64,000 bases of DNA, taken from NCBI GenBank assembly GCA_963838095.1, contig CAWIPO010000006.1:992001-1056000 (forward strand). The letters run 5' to 3'. The number at the start of each line of letters is the position of its first letter. Position 1 is the stretch's first letter. Of this stretch, positions 17,841-24,625 are shown piece after piece. The stretch is from CAWCGU01 sp963838095 (GTDB taxonomy: Bacteria > Actinomycetota > Thermoleophilia > Solirubrobacterales > 70-9). The notes beneath the pieces are model-generated. The model ran no database searches and had not been told where the DNA came from. It worked only from the letters and a program-made list of their open reading frames with translations. The translations under genes were made by a program, and so were the position numbers.

Positions 17841-17873
17841 TGGGCGCGGCGGGTTTCGAACCTGCGACCTCTC
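17841..17873 (-). other. Diverged tRNA 3'-end fragment (tRNA-Val-like)
   Basis: On the minus strand this reads GAGAGGTCGCAGGTTCGAAA and then CCCGCCGCGCCCA. The acceptor strand and GAGAGGTC junction equal tRNA-Val at 21012, while the T stem carries changes including one unpaired position. No anticodon arm follows, so it is a relic or comes from a different integration event. The 278 bp between tetR and the MFS gene contain only this and the 19-bp repeat. Confidence 0.65.
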
Positions 17874-17905
17874 AGACACGCAACGACCGCCCGAGCCGCT
17901 TGGGC

Positions 17906-19552
17906 CTATGGTTCGAGCCAACGACCGGCGACGGCCTCCGCGCTCTGCCGGCTACGCCGGTGGCCTGTGACGGTCTCGATGAAGTGGTCGCGGTCAAGTG
18001 CCAGCAACCGCGTCTCGCGAGTGGCGCGGACCGTGGCCGTCCGGGGCACGTCCCGAAGCAGGGCGATCTCCCCGAAACACTCGCCTTCGCCCTGGGTGCG
18101 CTTGAAGACATCGTGTTCGATCACCTCGACCTCCCCGCGATCGATCAGATAGAAGCGGTCTCCGGGCTCGCCTTCGGTGATCACCTCCTGCCCCGGCTGG
18201 GTATCGACCGCGACCAGGGAGCGGCACACGCCTTCGAGGGCGTCAACGGGAAGGGGGGCGAAGATCGATGTCCCGCGCAGAAGGCTGTAGTTGCGCTCGG
18301 AGACCGGAGCGCCGATCTCGAACTTGCGCAGCGATCGCCAGCGCAGCAATGCAAGCGCTGGCAGCAGCGCCCCGAGCGCCAGCAGGGCTCCGCGCACGCC
18401 GATCGCGGCAACCAGCGCCGGTGCGGCGATCGCTCCTAGGGCCGCCGCGCCCAAACGGCTCGTTTCCAGAAACCCGATCACGCGAGCCAGCGTTTCGTCC
18501 GAGCCGAGGCGCTGGAGGAGCGTCCTCGCGGCCACCTCGACGAAGCTGTACCCGAACCCCATCAGGAGGAAGGAGAGGTAGGCGGCGAGTACCGCGGGCC
18601 AGGCGCCGGGGAGCGCGAGGCCTGCCCCGGTGATCAGGCAGCCGACAGAGAGCCCCGTCGCGAGGTTGCCCCGGTCCAGGAGCACCGCCAGCCCTGCGCC
18701 CGCGATCAATGCGCCGATCCCCCAGGCGGCATTGATCCAGCCGACGTTGCCCTCGCTGATCCCGAGTAGGTCGAGGGTGACCACCACGACCATGACGTCG
18801 GCCGCGCCCTCGACGAAGACCAAGAGGCTGAGCGCAATGCCGACCAGGCGCAGTTTGGGCTCGGCCACCAACACTCTGAAGCCCACCGCCGTCTGGCGCA
18901 GCACCCCGGAAGGACCTGCCTCCTCTTCATAGGAAGGCCGCTCGTCCCCGGCAAGAGTTGAGAGGACCACGGCGGTGACGAGGCCGGCGACCGCGGCGGC
19001 GGCGAAGGCGGCATCCGGGCTGGCCACGGCCAAGAGTGCTCCTGCGACGAGGGACGCGGCGAGAAAGCCCAGGCTGTCCATCTGATTGCGGGTGACGTTG
19101 GCCGCCGAGAGCTCCTGGGGGGTGCGAGCGGCCAGCGGCAGCAGAGCTCCCTCGGCCGGCACGTAGGGAGTGGAGGCAACGGTGAAGAAGCCGGCGAGCC
19201 CGTAGACGACCCAGGCCGGAGAATCCGCCGCTGCCGCGACCGCCGCCGCGGCGATGGCGAGACCGCTGAGCAGCGCGCTCAGCATCAGCACGAGGCGCCG
19301 GGACCACCGGTCCCCGAGCAGCCCGGCGAACGGCGAAGCCAGCGCGCCAGGGAGCAGGCGGACGACGGCGGCGATGCCGACGGCCGTAGCTCCGCCATCT
19401 CGGAAGGCGTAGACGCCGAGGGCGATGGCGAACGCCCAGGTGGTGAACGTCATCCCCGCCCAGCCGACGCTCAACCGGGCGAGAGACGGATTGCTGAAGA
19501 CCGCCGCCAGCGATCCCAGCGAGGTCCGAAGCTGGCGCAGAGTCCGGCTCAT
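17906..19552 (-). CDS. MFS-type membrane protein with C-terminal cyclic nucleotide-binding domain
   Basis: 548 residues. Residues about 15-410 form about eleven to twelve hydrophobic helices of a major facilitator, with the loop motif GLLGDRWSRRLVL between helices 2 and 3. The last 130 residues are a CAP-family sensor domain: EGEPGDRFYLIDRGEVEVI and then CFGEIALLRDVPRTATV, which keeps the Glu and Arg of the phosphate-binding cassette, so cAMP or cGMP binding is plausible. There is no DNA-binding helix after it. It lies 24 bp downstream of the cyclase fusion gene on the same strand, an obvious source of its ligand. This suggests a transporter gated by cyclic nucleotide; cargo unknown. Confidence 0.82.
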   Translation of the reverse strand: MSRTLRQLRTSLGSLAAVFSNPSLARLSVGWAGMTFTTWAFAIALGVYAFRDGGATAVGIAAVVRLLPGALASPFAGLLGDRWSRRLVLMLSALLSGLAIAAAAVAAAADSPAWVVYGLAGFFTVASTPYVPAEGALLPLAARTPQELSAANVTRNQMDSLGFLAASLVAGALLAVASPDAAFAAAAVAGLVTAVVLSTLAGDERPSYEEEAGPSGVLRQTAVGFRVLVAEPKLRLVGIALSLLVFVEGAADVMVVVVTLDLLGISEGNVGWINAAWGIGALIAGAGLAVLLDRGNLATGLSVGCLITGAGLALPGAWPAVLAAYLSFLLMGFGYSFVEVAARTLLQRLGSDETLARVIGFLETSRLGAAALGAIAAPALVAAIGVRGALLALGALLPALALLRWRSLRKFEIGAPVSERNYSLLRGTSIFAPLPVDALEGVCRSLVAVDTQPGQEVITEGEPGDRFYLIDRGEVEVIEHDVFKRTQGEGECFGEIALLRDVPRTATVRATRETRLLALDRDHFIETVTGHRRSRQSAEAVAGRWLEP

Positions 19553-19576
19553 CGCGTAGGAGCGTCCCAGACGCGG

Positions 19577-20929
19577 TCAGGCGTGTGGCGCGAGCGCGAA
19601 CAGCCGCCACTCGTCGGGAACTCCCTTGAGGGTGTGCATGCCGCGTTCCTCGAACTCGAGGCCGGAGCCGACGACGAGGTCCTTGACGGTGGACGAAACG
19701 AGCACCTCGCCGCCGCCGGCGAGGGCCCCGACCCGCGCGCCGATCGCGACCGCGATCCCTGAGGCGCCGTCCGCGGTCAATTGGATCTCACCCGTGTGGA
19801 GGCCTGCCCGCACTTCCACGCCAAGTCCGCTCATCGAGGTGCAGATCGCCGACGCGCACCGGACTGCGCGTGCCGGACCGTCGAACAGTGCGAAGAAGCC
19901 GTCCCCGGCAGTGTCCATCTCGCGCCCCCGGTAGCGCCCCAGCTGAGCGCGGATCAGACGATCGTGGCGTTCCTGAAGGTCGCGCCAGCGACGATCGCCC
20001 AAGGTCGCCGCCTGCGCCGTGGAGTCGACCATGTCAGTGAACATGATCGTGGACAGCACCCGGTCGAACGACTCCTCCTGCTCCTCCTGGACCTCGCCCA
20101 GGAACTCCCTGATCTGGTCGATGACCGCGTCTTGGTCTCCGGCCCAGGGAAAATGGTCCCCGCCTGGGAGTTCGACATAGCGGGCGTTGGGAATCTGTTC
20201 CGCCATGTAGCGGCCCGAGCCCACATCCTCGATCACGTCCTCCTCGCGGTGGAGGATCAGCGTGGGCACGCTGATCGCCGGCAGCAGCTGGCGGATGTCC
20301 ATTTCACGCATGAGGTTGTCCATTGCGTAGACGGAGCTCGGGCTCGCGGAAAGCCTCTGGAACCGTCCCCACCACGCGATCATGCGCTCGTCACCAGCCA
20401 AGCTCGGGTTGTATTGCGCGAGGGACTCCCGGGCGTACTCGGGTGTTCCCCATCGGGCCCGGATGGTGGCGAGATATTCCTGCCACTCCTCCTCCGACCA
20501 CTGCCACGGATAATCCGCGTCCTGCTTGCCCCGGGCAGTGGCGCCGTGCAGGATCAGGCCCGCGGTCCTGTCGGGGCGCGCCGAGGCGTACATCGCCGAG
20601 AGCGCGCCGGAGTCGGATACCCCGAAGGGCACGACTCGCTCGGAACCGACTGCGTCCAGCACGGCCGTGAAGTCATCGACCAGATCCTCGAGCGGAGGCA
20701 GATCACTCGGGGAGACGCGGTCAGAGACGCCGCATCCGCGCCGGTCGACCACGATCAGGCGCGCGAACGATGCCAGGCCGCGGAGGAACCGCGCGTAGTG
20801 CTGGTTGTCCCAGATCGCCTCGAGGTTGCTGAACGAGGAGAGGTACGCCACATCCACCGGGCCGTCTCCGACAACCGCATAGCCGATTGCGACATCCCTA
20901 TTCGTCGCGTAATGGATCTCAGGCGTCAT
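19577..20929 (-). CDS. Alpha/beta-hydrolase fused to class III adenylate/guanylate cyclase domain
   Basis: 450 residues. Residues about 1-280 are an alpha/beta-hydrolase with FGVSDSGAL at the nucleophile elbow (Ser in G-x-S, the last Gly replaced by Ser) and a final His in LPGGDHFPWAGD. Residues about 290-450 are a class III cyclase: IMFTDMVDST and DTAGDGFFALFD give the two metal Asp residues, and GARVGAL gives the conserved Arg. The Asn usually found before this Arg is replaced, so activity is uncertain. Fusions of this kind are common in actinobacteria and may sense a small ligand through the hydrolase-like part. The gene precedes the MFS-cNMP gene in one operon. Confidence 0.85.
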   Translation of the reverse strand: MTPEIHYATNRDVAIGYAVVGDGPVDVAYLSSFSNLEAIWDNQHYARFLRGLASFARLIVVDRRGCGVSDRVSPSDLPPLEDLVDDFTAVLDAVGSERVVPFGVSDSGALSAMYASARPDRTAGLILHGATARGKQDADYPWQWSEEEWQEYLATIRARWGTPEYARESLAQYNPSLAGDERMIAWWGRFQRLSASPSSVYAMDNLMREMDIRQLLPAISVPTLILHREEDVIEDVGSGRYMAEQIPNARYVELPGGDHFPWAGDQDAVIDQIREFLGEVQEEQEESFDRVLSTIMFTDMVDSTAQAATLGDRRWRDLQERHDRLIRAQLGRYRGREMDTAGDGFFALFDGPARAVRCASAICTSMSGLGVEVRAGLHTGEIQLTADGASGIAVAIGARVGALAGGGEVLVSSTVKDLVVGSGLEFEERGMHTLKGVPDEWRLFALAPHA

Positions 20930-21011
20930 CGAGCCGTCCTTGTCCTTGTCGCCCCTTCCACCCTATGCGACCCTGCGAGGCGTGGCGCTCTCCGGGATCC
21001 CGTTTGAAGAG

Positions 21012-21083
21012 TGGGCGCGGCTGGTTTCGAACCAGCGACCTCTCGCGTGTGAAGCGAGCGCTCTCCCACTGAGCTACGCGCCC
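21012..21083 (-). tRNA. tRNA-Val (anticodon CAC)
   Basis: The minus strand folds into a full cloverleaf: acceptor GGGCGCG with CGCGCCC, D arm GCTC-AGTGGGA-GAGC, anticodon stem CTCGC/GCGAG around loop TTCACAC (CAC, reads GUG), and T arm GCTGG-TTCGAAA-CCAGC. Discriminator base A. The CCA end is not encoded. Two partial copies of the 3' part lie at 14579-14625 and 17841-17873. Confidence 0.96.
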
Positions 21084-21113
21084 GGCGCGCTGATCATACG
21101 AGCCAACGGGTCG

Positions 21114-21398
21114 TCAGCCGAGCGGGCGGTAGGTGCCGCGTAGGCGGTCGATGTCGTCCTTCGCCTCGGCGAGTCCCATGCCAGTCACCTCGCGGTGGTG
21201 CTTGATCGCCTGGATCTCGTTGCCCTCTTGGAGCAGGCGGATGGTCTCCTCGTCGGGCTCGAACCGCGCGGCTTCGTCGAAGGCGGGCTCGGCCTGACCG
21301 AGGCGGGAGTAGAGGTCGGACACCTTGCGCTCGAGCATCGCGATCCGATGACTCAGCTCCAGAAGATCGGCATCGTCCACCGCACGAGTATCGCGCAA
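21114..21398 (-). CDS. Small protein with ribosomal L7/L12 C-terminal-like domain
   Basis: 94 residues with TTG 21398 as start, or 88 with GTG 21380; neither has a clear ribosome site. The N-terminal half is a heptad-like helix (ELSHRIAMLERKVSDLYSRL). The C-terminal half, GNEIQAIKHHREVTGMGLAEAKDDIDRL, resembles the C-terminal domain of ribosomal protein bL12, where this helix contacts translation factors. The rest of bL12 (N-terminal dimer domain and hinge) is absent, so it is a bL12-like free domain of unknown role. It lies between the tRNA-Val gene and a c-di-AMP riboswitch on the other strand. Confidence 0.7.
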   Translation of the reverse strand: MRDTRAVDDADLLELSHRIAMLERKVSDLYSRLGQAEPAFDEAARFEPDEETIRLLQEGNEIQAIKHHREVTGMGLAEAKDDIDRLRGTYRPLG

Positions 21399-21469
21399 CT
21401 GATGCCAGGCATTGATTGTTAAGAACCTGTCAGTACCTGCTCACGTGGCGCAAATTCTCGCTAGAGTGC

Positions 21470-21625
21470 CGCGCCGAACATGACCTGCCGAATCTCCGCC
21501 GCCCTTGGCCGCGGAGGGCGGGGGACCCACTCGGGAGGCGACGTTGCCTCCCAGGGGCGAATCGAGCCCATCGGCTCGTAGCGCCGCTCTTTCGGCGCGA
21601 GCCCGTCAGCTAACCCCGGAGGCCA
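21470..21625 (+). promoter_or_regulatory. Cyclic di-AMP riboswitch (ydaO-yuaA class)
   Basis: The leader carries the conserved blocks of this class in order: TGCCGAATC near 21487, GCGGGGGACCCAC near 21518, AGGGGCGAATCGAG near 21553, then the closing block CCCGTCAGCTAACCCCGGAGG at 21602-21622. Between them are hairpins such as GGAGGCG-ACGTTG-CCTCC. It ends 20 nt before the GTG of an M23 peptidase, the type of gene such riboswitches control in actinobacteria, where ligand binding usually turns expression off. A possible -10 box TAGAGT is at 21462-21467. Confidence 0.88.
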
Positions 21626-21645
21626 AAGAAAGAGAGGAAGTCGAC

Positions 21646-22767
21646 GTGGGCTTGCATGAAAGCCGTCCGCAGAACCGCACCCCCAAGCTGGCCGCCGCCG
21701 CGTTCGCCGCGCTGGCCGGGCTCGCTCCAGGGCTCGCGATCGCAGCCATGGGTGACGAGCAGGCGAAGGGGCCGAAGCTGAGGCAGATCACCTGCCTGAC
21801 CGAATGTTCCGCGGACGGCGCTGCCTCGATCGGATCCAGCATCGAGCTTGCAGGCAAGCGCCTCGAGGCCGTGAAGAAGGTCAAGTTCAGCGCCGTCGAC
21901 GGCGGCCGGGTGGGCGCGAAGCCCGACGGCGTCTCGTACGACGCTGTCGAGGTGACCGTTCCCGAGGAGGCGACCAGCGGCGAGGTCCGTGTGATCGACA
22001 CCTCGCGGCAAAAGGCGATCTCGCCGGTCGAGCTGGAGATCGCCGACGCGCCTTCCGAGGGGAATCCGGGCCAGCCCGATCCCACCGATCCCCCGAGCGA
22101 CCCGGGCACGGGCGAGATCACGATCGATCCCGACAAGGGCTTCTTCGCCGGGCGCCGGCAGATCAGCGTCCAGATCTCCTCGCGCCAGGACATCTCGGGC
22201 TCGAGCGCCGAGGTCGTTTCCGCCTCCAGCGGCGAGGTCGTGGCGACGTTGCCGATCGAGGCCGGGGCCACGAGCTTGACCTGGGACGGCAAGACCGACG
22301 ACGGCGAGGCCGCCGAGAACGGCGAGTACGAGCTGCGAATAGGTTCGGCTTCAGCCCCCTTCGAGCAGTACAACCACATGTTTCCGGTTCGCGGCAAGCA
22401 CACCTTTGGCGACGGCCTCGGCGCAGGCCGCGACCATCAGGGACAAGACATCCTCGCCGAGTGCGGCAAGCGCATCCGAGCCGCGCGCGCCGGCAAGGTG
22501 ACGACGGTTGGTTTCGACGGAGGCGGCGGCAACTACGTCGTCATCGATGGCAAGAAGACCGACGTCAGCTACGTCTACATGCACCTCCAGGACAGCCCGG
22601 AAGTCTCTGAGGGCGAGCGCGTGAAGACCGGTGAGAAGCTCGGCCGCGTCGGGGACACCGGCAACGCCTCCACATGCCACCTGCACTTCGAGATGTGGCA
22701 CGGTGCGCAGGGCGGCGAGTTGAAGGATCCGTCGCCGCCGCTGAAGGAGTGGGACGAGTGGTCCTAG
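21646..22767 (+). CDS. Secreted M23 family metallopeptidase with FlgD-like domain
   Basis: 373 residues. A signal peptide (about 15-35) is followed by an IPT/TIG-like region (about 45-125), a Pro-rich linker, a FlgD-type Ig domain (about 160-245, with TWDGKTDDG and GEYELRI), and a peptidase domain whose zinc ligands are visible: H264 and D268 in GRDHQGQD, H345 and H347 in CHLHFEMW. It probably cuts peptidoglycan cross-links outside the membrane. GTG 21646 follows AGAGAGGAAG. Expression should be set by the c-di-AMP riboswitch directly upstream, linking wall hydrolysis to this second messenger. Confidence 0.88.
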   Translation: MGLHESRPQNRTPKLAAAAFAALAGLAPGLAIAAMGDEQAKGPKLRQITCLTECSADGAASIGSSIELAGKRLEAVKKVKFSAVDGGRVGAKPDGVSYDAVEVTVPEEATSGEVRVIDTSRQKAISPVELEIADAPSEGNPGQPDPTDPPSDPGTGEITIDPDKGFFAGRRQISVQISSRQDISGSSAEVVSASSGEVVATLPIEAGATSLTWDGKTDDGEAAENGEYELRIGSASAPFEQYNHMFPVRGKHTFGDGLGAGRDHQGQDILAECGKRIRAARAGKVTTVGFDGGGGNYVVIDGKKTDVSYVYMHLQDSPEVSEGERVKTGEKLGRVGDTGNASTCHLHFEMWHGAQGGELKDPSPPLKEWDEWS

Positions 22768-22828
22768 GCGGCAGTTGACGCCGCATCCTCAACCGGCGCT
22801 TGTGCGACGGCGCTAGGATGGTCCGTGG

Positions 22829-23070
22829 ACCGTGCTAGGTGGGGAATTAGCGGTGCCCTGCACCTGCAATCCGCTCTAGCAGGACCGAATCCCGTCCGAG
22901 GGACGTGGCCTTCGGGGCCAGTACGCCGCGGGCGGCGTTGACGGTCAGGTTCCGCGCAATGTCGGCCCGTGAATCAGGTCAGGTCCGGAAGGAAGCAGCC
23001 TTAAGCGTCAGCCGGTATGTGCCGCGGTCAAGCCTGACCCGAGCCAGCCACGGCGGGCACGCCCGGAGAT
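22829..23070 (+). ncRNA. ffs: Signal recognition particle RNA, large type with Alu domain
   Basis: The invariant apical loop segment CAGGTCCGGAAGGAAGCAGC is at 22979-22998. About 140 nt upstream is the Alu-domain sequence GTGCTAGGTGGGGAATTAGC with the partner CTGCAATCCGCTCTAGCAGG. Long-range pairing is visible: GGTCAGG (22943-22949) with CCTGACC (23033-23039), and GTGGC (22915-22919) with GCCAC further 3'. This is the large SRP RNA, not the short 4.5S form. It scaffolds Ffh and guides membrane-protein ribosomes to the translocon. The ends are approximate. Confidence 0.88.
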
Positions 23071-23103
23071 CTGTTTCGACGGCGGGGCGCACGGTCCACT
23101 TCT

Positions 23104-23655
23104 TTATGCGCGCTCCGAGCTCTCGAAGGAGACTTGAAGCAGGCACTTCGGGTCGCCCAGCTTCATGCACGACTGCTGGGTGATCGAGACGCCCTCGCCG
23201 TAGTGGTCGCCCGCGCCCTCGATCAGCCCCTCGGCGAAAGCACACATCTTCCGCGGCGAGTCGTAGCCCAGGATGAGCGCTTCGTGCGAGGAGGTGTCGA
23301 AATCGATCCACGGGACGACGGCGCCGGGGAAGAGCACCCGTACCTTCGGGTGGATGACCTCGTTGAGCGTCTGCAGGAACGACCGCGTGGTCGTGTGCGG
23401 TTCGAAGAACTCGGGATATCGCTGGGCGAAGATCGGCATCGCGCTGCGGCCGATCCAGCGGACCACGTCATCGGCCGGGATCGCGAGCTTGGAGGCGGCG
23501 GCGTCGACCAGCTCCACGAGCTGCCCGTCCGGGTAGGTGTCGAGCGCGGAGTAGTCGCCGTCGAGGCCCGCGGCGTCGAGAAGCTCGCGCCAGACGTCCT
23601 CGCCGTGCTCGCGCGAAACGATCTCCCCGGTCAGGTTGAAGATGATCCCTTTCAC
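23104..23655 (-). CDS. Stand-alone H-NOX heme nitric oxide-binding protein
   Basis: 183 residues, the normal length of a single-domain H-NOX. The proximal heme ligand H102 is in NEVIHPKVR, and the Y-x-S-x-R motif that holds the heme propionates is intact (Y131, S133, R135 in YDSPRK). Position 140, a Tyr in the O2-binding thermophile protein, is Phe here, so the protein should bind NO and CO and exclude O2; this is inference from one residue. Single-domain H-NOX proteins usually sit beside a histidine kinase or cyclic-di-GMP enzyme, but neither is a neighbour here. ATG 23655. Confidence 0.85.
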   Translation of the reverse strand: MKGIIFNLTGEIVSREHGEDVWRELLDAAGLDGDYSALDTYPDGQLVELVDAAASKLAIPADDVVRWIGRSAMPIFAQRYPEFFEPHTTTRSFLQTLNEVIHPKVRVLFPGAVVPWIDFDTSSHEALILGYDSPRKMCAFAEGLIEGAGDHYGEGVSITQQSCMKLGDPKCLLQVSFESSERA

Positions 23656-23725
23656 CGGCCTACCCCAAGCACGACTCGACTATAAGCGCTCGCTCAGCGC
23701 GGGCATGACCGCGCCGGTGTGGGAT

Positions 23726-24490
23726 CTACTTGGCGCTGATGCCGCCGCCGGCCGCGCCGGACCCGGAGTCGCTGGAGACGCCGCCGTCGGGCGGATCGTT
23801 GTTGCCTCCGCCGCCAGCCCCGCCTCCGCCGCCGGAACCACCGCCACCGCCACCGTTCCCGCCACCCGCGCCGCCGCCCGCACCACTGCCGTCAACAGGC
23901 TCGCCGCCACCGCCACCGCCACCACCACCGCTGCCGACCGGCTCGGGGCAGGTGCGCGTGTAGACGATCCGCGCCGGCTTGCCGTACTTGGCGTCGGAGT
24001 GGCTCCAGGAGAGATGCAGGTGGTGTCCGCGCCCGTGGCCGGAGTCGCCGTCGTAGCCGACCCAGCGGAACGGTTGCACCGGGCTGTCCTGCTTAGGCTC
24101 GGCCCACAGCGCGAGCCTGTCGATCACCTTCCAGCTGCCGCCCGCGGCCTTGTTCGGAACGATGTCCAGGGCGAGGCCCAGCGGGTGCTCACCCTTGGCG
24201 GAGTGGACGGGGTCGAGCGAGAAACCGTCGGTGACGAAGATGTTGTACCGGCGAACGAGCCATTTGACGTCCGGCAGCAGCCGGCGATCGATGCGCTCGC
24301 CGGGGAAGCCCGGAATCGGCACGAACTTCCCGCCGCCCACTGTCTGGCACAAGGTCGGGCCCAGCTGCTCGACCCGCATCGACGCGGGGGCTGCCGGAGC
24401 GAGGATCGCGGCGGCACAGACGGTGGCGATTGCCGCAACCAGGGTGAGGCGGAGAGCCGAACGGGGCGATGGGGAGGCCTGGAGGATCAA
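23726..24490 (-). CDS. Exported M15-like peptidase domain protein with Gly-rich tail
   Basis: 254 residues. An N-terminal signal peptide (about 10-37) is followed by a domain with SAKGEHPLGLALDI (H102, D109) and HHLHLSW (H159), the spacing of zinc ligands in D-Ala-D-Ala carboxypeptidases of the M15/VanY-like group. Two Cys (LCQTV and RTCPEP) may form a disulfide. Residues about 183-250 are almost only Gly, Ser and Pro, a low-complexity tail likely to be disordered or wall-associated. Substrate not tested; it could also be a non-catalytic relative, because the full set of active-site residues is not certain. Confidence 0.65.
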   Translation of the reverse strand: MILQASPSPRSALRLTLVAAIATVCAAAILAPAAPASMRVEQLGPTLCQTVGGGKFVPIPGFPGERIDRRLLPDVKWLVRRYNIFVTDGFSLDPVHSAKGEHPLGLALDIVPNKAAGGSWKVIDRLALWAEPKQDSPVQPFRWVGYDGDSGHGRGHHLHLSWSHSDAKYGKPARIVYTRTCPEPVGSGGGGGGGGGEPVDGSGAGGGAGGGNGGGGGGSGGGGGAGGGGNNDPPDGGVSSDSGSGAAGGGISAK

Positions 24491-24625
24491 GGGAGTATGA
24501 CGGTTTGGTTAGCGTAATGTGAGGGTAGGTGGAAAAGAGGGGTTTTGCGGGTTACGTCGAATCGGCGACTTGTCTAGGGATCGGCAGGTTCCCAGCTCGA
24601 CTCAACCCTGGGCGCAAGGTTGCCG

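Noticed and set aside
17747..18160. Short plus-strand open frames with the peptide GAAGFEPATSQTR, and similar ones near 14570 and 21010 (WARLVSNQRPLACEA)
   Set aside because: These are translations of the reverse side of tRNA 3' sequences, a well-known source of false proteins.
22905..23311. Open frames on both strands across 22905-23311
   Set aside because: The region is the SRP RNA gene, shown by its conserved apical loop and long-range pairing.
23726..23960. Repetitive GGN/CCN tract that could suggest a tandem repeat array or CRISPR
   Set aside because: No unit of constant length and no spacers; it encodes the Gly-rich tail of the M15-like protein. No CRISPR array was seen anywhere in the window.
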